From Bdellovibrionales bacterium Ga0074139 (lineage in GTDB: Bacteria; Bdellovibrionota; Bdellovibrionia; Bdellovibrionales; Bdellovibrionaceae): DNA of 64,000 nt. Position numbers and translations under genes: made by a program. Of this stretch, positions 1 to 7,356 are shown one piece after another. The notes below the pieces were generated by a model. That model was not told the origin of the DNA. It was given only the letters and a program-made list of their open reading frames with translations, and did not search any database. The stretch is from the NCBI GenBank assembly GCA_001464795.1, contig LNEB01000015.1:1-64000 (forward strand). Direction: 5' to 3'. How positions within the stretch are numbered: the stretch's first letter is position 1; every line of letters starts with the position of its first letter.

Positions 1-45
1 CGTAAATAGCAAAAATATTTTAACAATTTGAATGGAGAAATTAAA

Positions 46-363
46 ATGAGAAAGTTACTAGTTCCAATTTTTTGTATCCTATCGATTGCAGTCTCAGCGT
101 ATGCTTCTGACTGTTTGGATGTTCGAGCTGCTGATTTCGGATCTTGCCGACCTGGAGAAGAGAGAGTGTACCTCCAAGGCGCCTGCACGAAGCTCTACGA
201 AGTCGAAAATACCTACTGCTCTCCGGTCAATTCAACACCTTATTGCATTAACTTGCGAGCACTTGACGTTGGCCCTTGCGCCTACGGGCAAAAAAGAATT
301 TATGTACAAGGAAAATGTAATCGTGCTTACGAAATTGAGCACACTTACTGCGCAAAAAGGTAA
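46..363 (+). CDS. small secreted protein with two tandem four-cysteine repeats
   Basis: The function is not recognised. ATG 46 is chosen over an upstream TTG because GGAGA at 34-38 is correctly spaced. Residues 1 to about 21 form a signal peptide (MRKLL, hydrophobic core, AYA before SDC). The mature part is a duplication of about 38 residues. Each copy follows C-x3-RA-x-D-x-G-x-C-x2-G-x2-R-x-Y-x2-G-x-C-x3-YE-x-E-x-TYC, so each has four cysteines that could form disulfides in the periplasm or outside the cell. If the candidate att repeat at 410 is right, this gene lies just outside the mobile element. A binding or structural role is possible, but nothing proves it. Confidence 0.75.
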   Translation: MRKLLVPIFCILSIAVSAYASDCLDVRAADFGSCRPGEERVYLQGACTKLYEVENTYCSPVNSTPYCINLRALDVGPCAYGQKRIYVQGKCNRAYEIEHTYCAKR

Positions 364-409
364 AACTCTGGGATTTCGGAGTATTCTGATAGGATGGCCA
401 TAGACGCTT

Positions 410-420
410 GCTGGTTCGAA
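410..420 (+). repeat. candidate left attachment core (direct repeat with 21514-21524)
   Basis: GCTGGTTCGAA here is identical to 21514-21524 near the other end of the element, inside the 3' end of the serine recombinase gene. Both copies are followed by N-AG or close to it and preceded by a GACGC a few bases upstream. Joining the two copies would give a circular form in which the recombinase frame continues across the junction to a stop at 470-472. The att role is inferred. The core contains the common T-arm-like string GGTTCGAA, so chance or tRNA-like origin remains possible. Confidence 0.45.
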
Positions 421-492
421 AAGAATCCTCACGGCGCTACTTGGCTCAAATCCACTTCGTTCTTTGCTGTAGGATCTTTAGAAATGCAGTGA

Positions 493-522
493 CTAAGCTG
501 GAGATTAAAATCTCCAGCTTAG
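493..522. terminator. 13-bp perfect hairpin, possible bidirectional terminator
   Basis: Arms 493-505 and 510-522 are perfectly complementary (CTAAGCTGGAGAT and its complement) around a TAAA loop. The tail is only mildly T-rich. It lies between the convergent genes ending at 363 and 607, so it could stop transcription from both sides. Confidence 0.55.
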
Positions 523-606
523 TTTATGCGTAATCTTGACCAAAAGACTTCAGGCAAACTTCAATGACGTTACTGCGTTGATCAAAAAACTCTGCCAGAG
601 AATCGA

Positions 607-864
607 TCATTTGGGAGTTGGCTTCGGGTTTCTACGAAGTTGCCAGCGAAGCATAATTGAATAAACTTCGTCTAAAACCTCTAATTCCTCTGCAAAGGCA
701 ATCAGTAAGCTGTAGTGAGACTCGAGTGGCTTATCTAAAATCTCTTCCTTCTCTTCTCTGTTCTTAAAATGGCGATCATAAGATTGTAAATTCGCCTTTT
801 CACGTAGAGCTGTCTTAAGGCAGAGACTTAATTCTTCATTCAAAGCGTTCATATCCTCAAGCAT
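607..864 (-). CDS. hypothetical 85-aa protein divergent from XRE regulator
   Basis: No family is recognised. It is an 85-residue, charged, probably all-helical cytoplasmic protein: an acidic N-terminal half (MLEDMNALNEEL), a KNREEKEE stretch in the middle and a basic tail (RRNPKPTPK). GGA in AAAGGAAG precedes ATG 864 at good spacing. It is transcribed away from the XRE gene at 1000, and the shared 135-bp spacer carries two operator-like dyads (917-934 and 965-982), so the pair is probably co-controlled. An antitoxin-like or anti-repressor role could be imagined, but nothing in the sequence identifies one. Confidence 0.55.
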   Translation of the reverse strand: MLEDMNALNEELSLCLKTALREKANLQSYDRHFKNREEKEEILDKPLESHYSLLIAFAEELEVLDEVYSIMLRWQLRRNPKPTPK

Positions 865-916
865 TCTGCTTCCTTTCTATAAATAAAACCTACGGCTATC
901 CTATTTTTACCATTAA

Positions 917-934
917 TGCGTAAGATCTTGCGCA
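917..934. promoter_or_regulatory. operator-like dyad, copy 1
   Basis: TGCGTAAGATCTTGCGCA is palindromic except for one pair. A second copy at 965-982 matches it at 16 of 18 positions, with 48 bp between centres. Both sit in the divergent promoter region between the 85-aa gene and the XRE regulator, which is the expected place for an autoregulatory repressor site. Confidence 0.6.
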
Positions 935-964
935 CATTAACAAGCAGAACTCGTCAAAATCAAG

Positions 965-982
965 TGCATAAGATCATGCGCA
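965..982. promoter_or_regulatory. operator-like dyad, copy 2
   Basis: TGCATAAGATCATGCGCA is the second copy of the dyad at 917-934. It ends 17 bp before the XRE start codon, so binding here would overlap the likely promoter or ribosome-binding region of the regulator. Confidence 0.6.
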
Positions 983-999
983 AGAAATTTGGGGGTTAA

Positions 1000-1257
1000 A
1001 TGGGACTAAAAAGGGGTGCAGTGCTTCTATCTAGTAGCGATAAAAAACATTTAAAGGCACTTGGGGTTAAAATTCGGGAAATAAGGGAGAAGAAAAAACT
1101 TACCGTCTACGATGTCACCGGAGAAGATATGTTAATAAAATCCCGTCAGCATTGGCAGAAGATCGAAGCTGGGAATTTAAGTCTTACGTTTGTTACCTTT
1201 TTAAAAATCGCACAATCCCTCGAAGTCCACCCAAACGAAATTTTAAAAGGATTCTAG
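1000..1257 (+). CDS. XRE-family helix-turn-helix regulator
   Basis: This 85-residue protein is almost entirely one HTH_3/XRE domain (about residues 17-84). The pattern LGVKIREIREKKKLT, then RQHWQKIEAGN, then FLKIAQSLEVHPNEIL matches the Cro/CI five-helix fold, with recognition helix near residues 47-57. A G-run (GGGGG at 991-995) precedes ATG 1000. By family it should bind DNA as a dimer; the natural targets are the two 18-bp dyads just upstream. The insertion before RQHWQKIEAG is slightly longer than usual. It is probably an autorepressor of the divergent pair and perhaps of other element functions. Confidence 0.85.
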   Translation: MGLKRGAVLLSSSDKKHLKALGVKIREIREKKKLTVYDVTGEDMLIKSRQHWQKIEAGNLSLTFVTFLKIAQSLEVHPNEILKGF

Positions 1258-1317
1258 ATAAAATTGATCAGATACGCTTGAGTCAGCGGTAGTGTCATTT
1301 TGACCGATTCTAGTTTA

Positions 1318-1340
1318 ATTGTTAATAAACAATGTATAAT
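1318..1340 (+). promoter_or_regulatory. palindrome overlapping a putative -10 box upstream of the sigma-54 activator
   Basis: ATTGTTAATAAACAAT (1318-1333) is a perfect 6-bp inverted repeat around AATA and is followed at once by TATAAT (1335-1340), a consensus -10 hexamer. I see no convincing -35 at 17 bp, which would suit an activated or repressed promoter. Transcription from here would leave a leader of about 120 nt before GTG 1470. Confidence 0.4.
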
Positions 1341-1469
1341 TTATCAGACTCAATGGTCTTATCCTAAATAAAATTACCCCAACATCAAACTAAATAGCTT
1401 TTAGCTTAATATACACTTTGCATCATATTTGCATAGAAATCTGGCAGATAAAGAGTTGGTGGGGGAATC

Positions 1470-2888
1470 GTGAGCACTAAAGTCTTAATAGTTGATGACG
1501 ACTCAAGCTTTTCAGAATCAGTAAAAACTTTGCTGAAACGACAAGGCATCCGTTCGACGATTGCCAGTGACCCAGCCCAGGCCCTAAAAATCTATGCCGA
1601 AGAAAAAATGGATTTTGATCTTCTTATGATCGACTACAATTTTAAAAATTCTGAAGTTAATGGCGCTGATTTCGCTGAACGAATCAAAACTAAAAACCCT
1701 TTTCAGGCTTTTATTTTTATGAGCGGTTTTGACGACAAAGATTTTTTGAAGAATATGCTTAAAGTTGGTGCCTCAAGAAATTTCATAGAAAAAGGCGCTT
1801 GCCCAGATGAAATCATTAACACTGTTCGCTTAACTTTATCTGAAATAGGAATTAAAGAAAAAGATTCTAAAATTGATACTCTTGAGGATGAGCTAAAAAG
1901 AGAAGCCGATATTCGCTCTTTTGGAATGGTAGGAAGATCTAAAGCCATTCACTCTCTAATTAAGCAAACTGAGAATTATCGACGCTTTAAATCTCGTTTC
2001 CTGATTTTAGGCCCGACGGGTTCAGGTAAAGAACTTATCGCTAAAGCTTTTCAAGTTCCTGGAAAGCCGTTTTTAGCCGTAGATTGCACACGCTTTATGA
2101 CTGGCCAGGAACACTTTTTAGAGTCTGAACTATACGGTCATAAAAAAGGCGCTTACACTGGGGCTGATCAAGACAAGCGCGGTACTTTTGAAGTTGCTAA
2201 TGGCGGCGTGGTTTTCTTAGATGAGCTTCACTGCCTGTCACTCACTGCTCAAAGTAAGCTCTTACGAACTTTACAAGAAATGAAATTCAGACGACTTGGG
2301 GATAGCTCAAGTCATGAAATCCCTTTTGATGTAACCCTAGTTGCGGCAGCAAAACCAGAAATCTTAACCATGATGGCCAATGGTGAATTTAAAGAAGATC
2401 TTTACTACCGTTTAGCAAAATCAACACTCCAGATTCCGGCCTTGAATGAAAGGCCCGACGACATAAAACCACTCGCTCATTTCTTTACTGAAAAATACTC
2501 CAGAAAACATAACGTCTTAAAAACCCTTCACCCTCAAACCATCAAAGATATGGAAAATTACTCATGGCCAGGAAACGTCCGTGAACTTGAAGGGATTGTT
2601 GAAAACTTTGTTATGACATCAACCGATGAAGTTATGGGACCAGAATTATTCCATTCTTACCTAGATATGAGGCGCTCTAAATCTGATAATGCTCATCAGG
2701 AGAAATCTTCTGAAAATTTAAATCTAGCTGTAGATTCAGTAGAAAGCCGACTTATTGTCGATGCTCTCAAAAAATCTCGATTTATCGCAGACACGGCAAC
2801 CCTACTAGGCCTTCCACGAACAACTTTAAATGACCGAATAAAAAAATTAAAAATTGATCCTTACCAATACTTAGGATCAGAGAGGTAA
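1470..2888 (+). CDS. NtrC-family sigma-54-dependent response regulator
   Basis: It has three domains. The receiver (about 1-125) has acidic residues D9-D11 and phospho-acceptor D55 in LLMIDYN. The AAA+ domain (about 155-385) has Walker A GPTGSGKE, the sigma-54-contact loop as GAYTGA instead of GAFTGA, Walker B VVFLDEL and FKEDLYYRL. The C-terminal Fis-type HTH (about 428-468) contains TATLLGLPRTTLNDRIKK. The start is GTG 1470 after a GGGGGA ribosome site. It heads a tight run of genes ending with a hybrid kinase (5588), its likely partner. By family it should activate sigma-54 promoters when phosphorylated; I did not find a clear GG-N10-GC promoter in the gaps I read, so the target is unknown. 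Confidence 0.92.
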   Translation: MSTKVLIVDDDSSFSESVKTLLKRQGIRSTIASDPAQALKIYAEEKMDFDLLMIDYNFKNSEVNGADFAERIKTKNPFQAFIFMSGFDDKDFLKNMLKVGASRNFIEKGACPDEIINTVRLTLSEIGIKEKDSKIDTLEDELKREADIRSFGMVGRSKAIHSLIKQTENYRRFKSRFLILGPTGSGKELIAKAFQVPGKPFLAVDCTRFMTGQEHFLESELYGHKKGAYTGADQDKRGTFEVANGGVVFLDELHCLSLTAQSKLLRTLQEMKFRRLGDSSSHEIPFDVTLVAAAKPEILTMMANGEFKEDLYYRLAKSTLQIPALNERPDDIKPLAHFFTEKYSRKHNVLKTLHPQTIKDMENYSWPGNVRELEGIVENFVMTSTDEVMGPELFHSYLDMRRSKSDNAHQEKSSENLNLAVDSVESRLIVDALKKSRFIADTATLLGLPRTTLNDRIKKLKIDPYQYLGSER

Positions 2889-2890
2889 TT

Positions 2891-3124
2891 ATGGCAGTCA
2901 ATGAGATCGCACTACTAACTTTAGCATGGAATCTCGCGGTGGCCCCAAGCGCCAGTGATATTCAAAACTTTCAATCACTCAATCAGGAGGATCAAATCAA
3001 AATCCAAAGTTTGATTGAACAAAAAGATATTCTACCTTTGGAAATAGAGAAATTGAAAGAGCTTGGGATACCACAAGACGTACAAATGTCGCGCAGGGCT
3101 CCAACAACTGAAACATCAAGATAA
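2891..3124 (+). CDS. 77-aa small protein, candidate modified-peptide precursor
   Basis: No family is recognised. It starts 2 bp after the regulator stop with a good GAGG site and ends 2 bp before the next start, so it is translated with its neighbours. Residues 1-20 are hydrophobic (IALLTLAWNLAVAP). The middle is helical and charged (about 25-62). The tail from about residue 59 (GIPQDVQM) ends in SRRAPTTETSR, rich in Ser/Thr and Arg. Its size, its position beside a YcaO enzyme and a peptide-binding protein, and the leader-then-polar-tail layout fit a ribosomal peptide precursor. It has no Cys, so any YcaO product would be oxazoline-, amidine- or thioamide-type. This is inference; it could be an ordinary accessory protein. 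Confidence 0.6.
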   Translation: MAVNEIALLTLAWNLAVAPSASDIQNFQSLNQEDQIKIQSLIEQKDILPLEIEKLKELGIPQDVQMSRRAPTTETSR

Positions 3125-3126
3125 GT

Positions 3127-4632
3127 ATGCAAGCAAAGAATTATTCTTTAATCTTTGCTATAGTTTTATTGATTGCTGCTGCGGCCTTTTTAAGTCGTGA
3201 TTTTTTGAAGGATGTTTTAATGAGTTCTCAAGTTCAGAATTTAAAAGTTTATATTCCGATAACGGCTAAACTGCCTGACCCTGCTGAAATAAAAAATACA
3301 GGGCAATGGTACCTTTTAGGACATATTTCATCAGGACTTTCGCAGTTTGATCATATCGAGGGCCGATTTAAATCTTTACTAGCAGACTATGAGATCTACT
3401 CAAGCGGTGTTCACTCTTTTACTTTAAAAGAAAGTGCTAAATTTAGCGATGGGTCCCCTATTACATCCCAAGATGTCGTGACTTCTCTTAAAAGACTCTT
3501 AATTCGCAAAACCTCTACACACTTTCCGCTCTGGGACTATATTGAAAACTGTGAGAATTTAAAAACTATCGAAGATGAATGTTCAGGCCTTCGAGCTGTG
3601 AGCCAAAAACGAATAGATATTCGTTTAAAAAAAGAAGCTGAATCATTTTTATTGCAAATGTCTTCACCTGAAACTGGAATTTGGTTTGCTGGAGATATTG
3701 ATTCAAAAACACTGGAGATTAAACCCATAAAGTATTCAGGGCCTTACGAATTAGAAGAAATTGATGAAACTGGATTTAAGCTAAAACGAAATGAAGTAAA
3801 CCCTATTTCTCAAAATTTTCCAGATTCACCCAAAACCATTCAAATTAAAACAATGGCAGCAGATACAGTCATGAAAGAGCTTGAGAACGGCGGTATTGAC
3901 CTCGTTATTAGAAGTCACAACCCCTATGACTTTACATCCCTTGAACAAATGGGTGTGGATGTTTTTAAGTCAGCACCGGCTACTTTGATTTATCTTCATG
4001 GTACTGGGAAAAATTCTAAACATCTAATTGCACAAGAGTATTTACAAAAACTCTGGGACAATAATATCGATACAGGAATAGTTCCTGCTGATAATTTCTT
4101 ACCCTTTGATCCAGGCCTATCTTTGACCAGAAGTGAATTTTTAAAAGAACTACCTAAAGTTTCAGAACTAAAAAATAAAATGGTAAAAGTTGGTGTTCCT
4201 TGGACATATTTATCTAAGGGCTTTTATGAATTCATCAAGAAAGCTGGAATAGAGAGCGGTATTGACGTTAAAATTGTCGAACTTTCTCGCGAAGAATGGT
4301 TTAGCGCGCTTGAAAGCGCAGCTTCTCCTCAAGAAATTGATTTTGTTTTGGGCATTTACGCAGCTTCGGAGCGCTATCCAGCGGTTCAACTCCGTTACAT
4401 TACAGGAGAAGCTCGCGGTCCTAAAATTGATCTAACACAGGCAGAAACCCCAGAACTATCCTCAGAGAAAAAAGAACTACTGAGAGATTACCAAAAAGCA
4501 CTTCTTAAAAATCAGTTTGCGGTTCCTCTTTTCTTGGCTCGCCATCAAATCATGTACAAAAATAACCTAAGTGTCGGCAACCAACCACCATCTGATGCCG
4601 AAGTGGAGCTGTGGAGAGTCACAAAAAGATGA
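3127..4632 (+). CDS. membrane-anchored extracytoplasmic peptide-binding protein (SBP_bac_5 family)
   Basis: An N-terminal hydrophobic helix (about residues 6-23) acts as signal anchor. The rest resembles family-5 solute-binding proteins such as OppA/DppA: the diagnostic stretch FTLKESAKFSDGSPITSQDV lies near residues 97-116, and the 501-residue length is normal. No ABC permease or ATPase genes are present in the element, so import is not supported. A tethered receptor role, presenting a peptide to the histidine kinase encoded two genes downstream, fits better (inference). There is no lipobox. It sits between the small peptide (2 bp upstream) and the YcaO gene (ATGA overlap). Confidence 0.85.
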   Translation: MQAKNYSLIFAIVLLIAAAAFLSRDFLKDVLMSSQVQNLKVYIPITAKLPDPAEIKNTGQWYLLGHISSGLSQFDHIEGRFKSLLADYEIYSSGVHSFTLKESAKFSDGSPITSQDVVTSLKRLLIRKTSTHFPLWDYIENCENLKTIEDECSGLRAVSQKRIDIRLKKEAESFLLQMSSPETGIWFAGDIDSKTLEIKPIKYSGPYELEEIDETGFKLKRNEVNPISQNFPDSPKTIQIKTMAADTVMKELENGGIDLVIRSHNPYDFTSLEQMGVDVFKSAPATLIYLHGTGKNSKHLIAQEYLQKLWDNNIDTGIVPADNFLPFDPGLSLTRSEFLKELPKVSELKNKMVKVGVPWTYLSKGFYEFIKKAGIESGIDVKIVELSREEWFSALESAASPQEIDFVLGIYAASERYPAVQLRYITGEARGPKIDLTQAETPELSSEKKELLRDYQKALLKNQFAVPLFLARHQIMYKNNLSVGNQPPSDAEVELWRVTKR

Positions 4633-5591
4633 ATGCCTTACTTTCATCCTCTCAAAACTTAAACCTCATGCCACGTATTGTTGCTGAAACAATGTTACTA
4701 CAGCAATTTACGAAAGAGCCCGAAGCTTTTCTCGTAGATGAAAATGGTAAGTTTGAAGATGAAAAGTATTTTCTAGCATCCGCTCAAGTTAAAGAAGTTG
4801 CCGGATTTGGACGAGGACCTACAAAACGATTAGCTTACGTTAAAGCCATCGCAGAGTTTTATGAACGGCGTTTAATGTATGAGGCTTTTTCAAATGAGCT
4901 TTCTTATATTCCCAAAGTCTTGCAAACCTCAAATGGATTTGCAGTGCATTTCACTGAAGCCGAAGCAGTTCAAGCAGCAAGCTATGAGGCAATAGAGCGT
5001 CACCTATTACAATATAGCTTTTTAAAAGATGGTTGGAAGGGTTTTGAATACCTCAATAAGAAAATCATAGGTGATGAATCACTAACGTATTTAGCCTCAA
5101 AATATTCAATCAATAATTTACGGGCCGGAATGGTTTTAACCACATCTAAACGATTTCCAGGTATTTCTTTTGGTTATTTTGTTGATCGAGAAGAGAGAAT
5201 TGAATGCTCCCCTCGCTGGCCTCATGCCACACATGAGGCTTTGGATAAGATTGAACCTTTTCTGCAAATTGTGAAATCTCAGGGTTTGGACATTAAACCT
5301 ATAGAGCAAGGCATTTTGGATTGGATGACAAAACCGTATGATGCCCTGATCTTTTCTAATGAAGAACCCGTTCAAGCTCTTCCAAGCCTCACCCTCGAAA
5401 CTAAGATCTTTAATTTGTCCGAGCGTTGGGGTTTAGATTTTCCACTTTTTGGAGCATATTGTTTTTCACCTGATCTTCTTCCACTAATTGTTGTGGATCG
5501 ATTAGATAAAAACGATTCGATGCTTATTCTAGAGCTTCTTAAAAAATTTGATCTTCCCTTAGTAATACCAGAAAGAAATCCGGTATTATGA
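4629..5591 (+). CDS. stand-alone YcaO-domain protein
   Basis: YcaO enzymes use ATP to activate backbone amides for cyclodehydration, amidine or thioamide formation, or related chemistry. The fold is seen here by its paired ATP/Mg motifs: GFGRGPTKRL, then AEFYERR (E76, E79, R80), then TSNGFAVHFTEAEA, then YEAIERH (E120, E123, R124), and a late E-x3-Q (IEPFLQ). These match the E75/E78 spacing of E. coli YcaO. ATG 4629 overlaps the previous stop (ATGA); GTG 4611 has poorer ribosome-site spacing. At 320 residues it is short, has no fused E1-like or flavin domain and no proline-rich C-terminus. No TfuA or ThiF-type partner is nearby. The substrate may be the 77-aa product of 2891. Confidence 0.75.
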   Translation: MNALLSSSQNLNLMPRIVAETMLLQQFTKEPEAFLVDENGKFEDEKYFLASAQVKEVAGFGRGPTKRLAYVKAIAEFYERRLMYEAFSNELSYIPKVLQTSNGFAVHFTEAEAVQAASYEAIERHLLQYSFLKDGWKGFEYLNKKIIGDESLTYLASKYSINNLRAGMVLTTSKRFPGISFGYFVDREERIECSPRWPHATHEALDKIEPFLQIVKSQGLDIKPIEQGILDWMTKPYDALIFSNEEPVQALPSLTLETKIFNLSERWGLDFPLFGAYCFSPDLLPLIVVDRLDKNDSMLILELLKKFDLPLVIPERNPVL

Positions 5592-7291
5592 CAACAAGAC
5601 GATTACTCTTTATTCTACTAGCTTCCGCGACAACTGCTTTTCTGATGCAATGGAACTCAGTTAAAGCACAGTATTTAAAAATGAATCAGTTGACCGCTAT
5701 AGCATGCGATATGGTCTCAGCTCGAGCGCAAGCTGGCTCTACTCGCGATGTTCATGATCAGCTTTATTCGTTCTGGCATAAGCACAGCCCAACAATACAT
5801 GTGGATGTTATCGTAAAGCGTGGTGATAAAGAGATCGGGTCCAATAATTCGTTAAATCACAAAAATACTTATATCCAAACTTGCCAGATTGAAAATAGAC
5901 CAGACTATGAAATTACATTCCAGTTTGCAGATACAAAAATTTTAAGTCTTTCATTGATCGAAAAGTTTGCAGCAATATTTATCACTATTCTGATATCTTC
6001 ATTTCTAATGCAAAGCTTACTCAGCAGGATTCGTGATCTTTGGTCAGGTCAGGTTTTGCGTGAAATTCGCTCAAGCCTGGGGCTTGAAGTTGATTCAGAA
6101 AAAAAGAACAATGTACTTTCGCGGTTTCTTGCTAAAACATTCTTAAACTCCGCATCTAGCCTGAAGCCTTCAATTGAAAAATTACAAGTTTCATTAAAAG
6201 AAAAACAATCAGAACTTACAGAAACAAAAGACTTAGTTTCAAATCTTGAAGAAGTACGCTCTCGAGCTAATCAGTTCGCCGATATAGTAACAATGGTCCG
6301 TCATGATCTAAAAGGGCCACTCTCTGCTCTCAAAATCACAGCAAGTGGGATTACGGAATTGCCAGATGAATCGGCCTCCTTACGTCAAACAATCAATTCT
6401 ATTGAACAAATTATCAGCGATCTAGATCAAAAAGAAGAAATCGCAAACACGACTAGAGAAGAAATACTGACCCTTGAAATTGCTGAAGTTGCCATTCAAG
6501 AAGTTGTTGATGAAAAATCCAGAACTCTAGCAAACCATAACGGCATTCAGATTGATTTCGAATATAACCCTAACAGCTTAAACCCTGTTAAATGCGTGCC
6601 AAATCATTTGCGCAGAATGATTGCAAATTTGTTACAGAATGCCATTGAGGCTAGTCCCAAGTCTTCTCTCATACATGTAGGGGCTCGTCATAGTCAGGGA
6701 TTCGTAATGATCGAAATTGCGGATCAAGGGACTGGTATTGCTCCTGAAGTCCTTCCAAAACTCTTTAAACGAGGTGCCACGTTCGGAAAAACTCATGGGA
6801 CTGGTGAGGGGTTAGCTTTTGTAAAAGCAAGAGCTGAAAGCTTTGGCGGAGACGTTAAAGTCGTAGAATCCACCGCTAAGGGCACTGTCTTTCAATTAAA
6901 ACTACCAACGGCCACAACGGAGGCCCGTTTCATGGGTAGCCCTACGGAAGCAGATTGTAACAAAATAGCGGTTCTAGATGATGAAATTGAACTTCAAAAA
7001 GTTAAATGGTCTCAAACTGTTGGTCTTAAGAAGTATTTCAATTCCCATCTAGAGTTTCTCAGCTGGGCTGATAACGAACCAGAGTTTAGCAGTTTTTCAT
7101 GCTTAGTAGATCTTCACTTAAAAAACTCCGTTACAGGACTAGATGTGATAAGAACGCTTAAAAAGCATGACCGAATATATTTAGCTACCTCGGATTATTT
7201 GAACCCAGAGGCTCTGGAGGTCTCAAAATCCAATGGAGTCGTTATTATTCCCAAGCCTTTACTTATGGCTCTAAAGTTCACTTCAGATTGA
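5588..7291 (+). CDS. hybrid sensor histidine kinase with C-terminal receiver
   Basis: Two membrane helices (about 5-22 and 129-148) bracket a periplasmic sensor of about 100 residues. Then come a coiled coil (about 195-230), a HisKA box with H239 in VRHDLKGPL, and HATPase motifs NLLQNAIEAS, DQGTGI and GTGEGLAF (E where GLGL is usual). A complete receiver follows (about 460-565: DDE, LVDLHL, LATSDY, IPKPL). The start overlaps the YcaO stop (ATGA at 5588). It is the natural phosphodonor for the sigma-54 regulator at 1470. The sensor may read the solute-binding protein encoded upstream (inference). The receiver could buffer or gate the phosphoryl flow. Confidence 0.92.
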   Translation: MTTRRLLFILLASATTAFLMQWNSVKAQYLKMNQLTAIACDMVSARAQAGSTRDVHDQLYSFWHKHSPTIHVDVIVKRGDKEIGSNNSLNHKNTYIQTCQIENRPDYEITFQFADTKILSLSLIEKFAAIFITILISSFLMQSLLSRIRDLWSGQVLREIRSSLGLEVDSEKKNNVLSRFLAKTFLNSASSLKPSIEKLQVSLKEKQSELTETKDLVSNLEEVRSRANQFADIVTMVRHDLKGPLSALKITASGITELPDESASLRQTINSIEQIISDLDQKEEIANTTREEILTLEIAEVAIQEVVDEKSRTLANHNGIQIDFEYNPNSLNPVKCVPNHLRRMIANLLQNAIEASPKSSLIHVGARHSQGFVMIEIADQGTGIAPEVLPKLFKRGATFGKTHGTGEGLAFVKARAESFGGDVKVVESTAKGTVFQLKLPTATTEARFMGSPTEADCNKIAVLDDEIELQKVKWSQTVGLKKYFNSHLEFLSWADNEPEFSSFSCLVDLHLKNSVTGLDVIRTLKKHDRIYLATSDYLNPEALEVSKSNGVVIIPKPLLMALKFTSD

Positions 7292-7319
7292 CCAAGCGCC
7301 ATATCGGAATGATTTATTT

Positions 7320-7348
7320 TTGAAGCAAAGACTAATTTGCGATACTAT
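7320..7348 (+). promoter_or_regulatory. sigma-70-type promoter of the APH(3')-like gene
   Basis: TTGAAG (7320-7325), a 17-bp spacer and TACTAT (7343-7348) form a good vegetative promoter. The start of transcription would be near 7354-7357, at the ATG 7357 itself, and no Shine-Dalgarno sequence is present, so the message is probably leaderless. Confidence 0.6.
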
Positions 7349-7356
7349 CCATTCTT

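Noticed and set aside
86-403. Long frame overlapping the Cys-repeat gene
   Set aside because: It is a shadow frame; the 46-363 frame has a ribosome site, signal peptide and internal repeat.
361-440. A tRNA fragment at the left end (GGTTCGAA T-arm-like string near 413-420)
   Set aside because: No acceptor or anticodon arms can be built around it, and it does not match the 3' end of the tRNA at 21537-21613.
1390-1470. A sigma-54 promoter upstream of the response regulator
   Set aside because: TGGCAG near 1442-1447 lacks a GC at the required 10-bp distance from GG.
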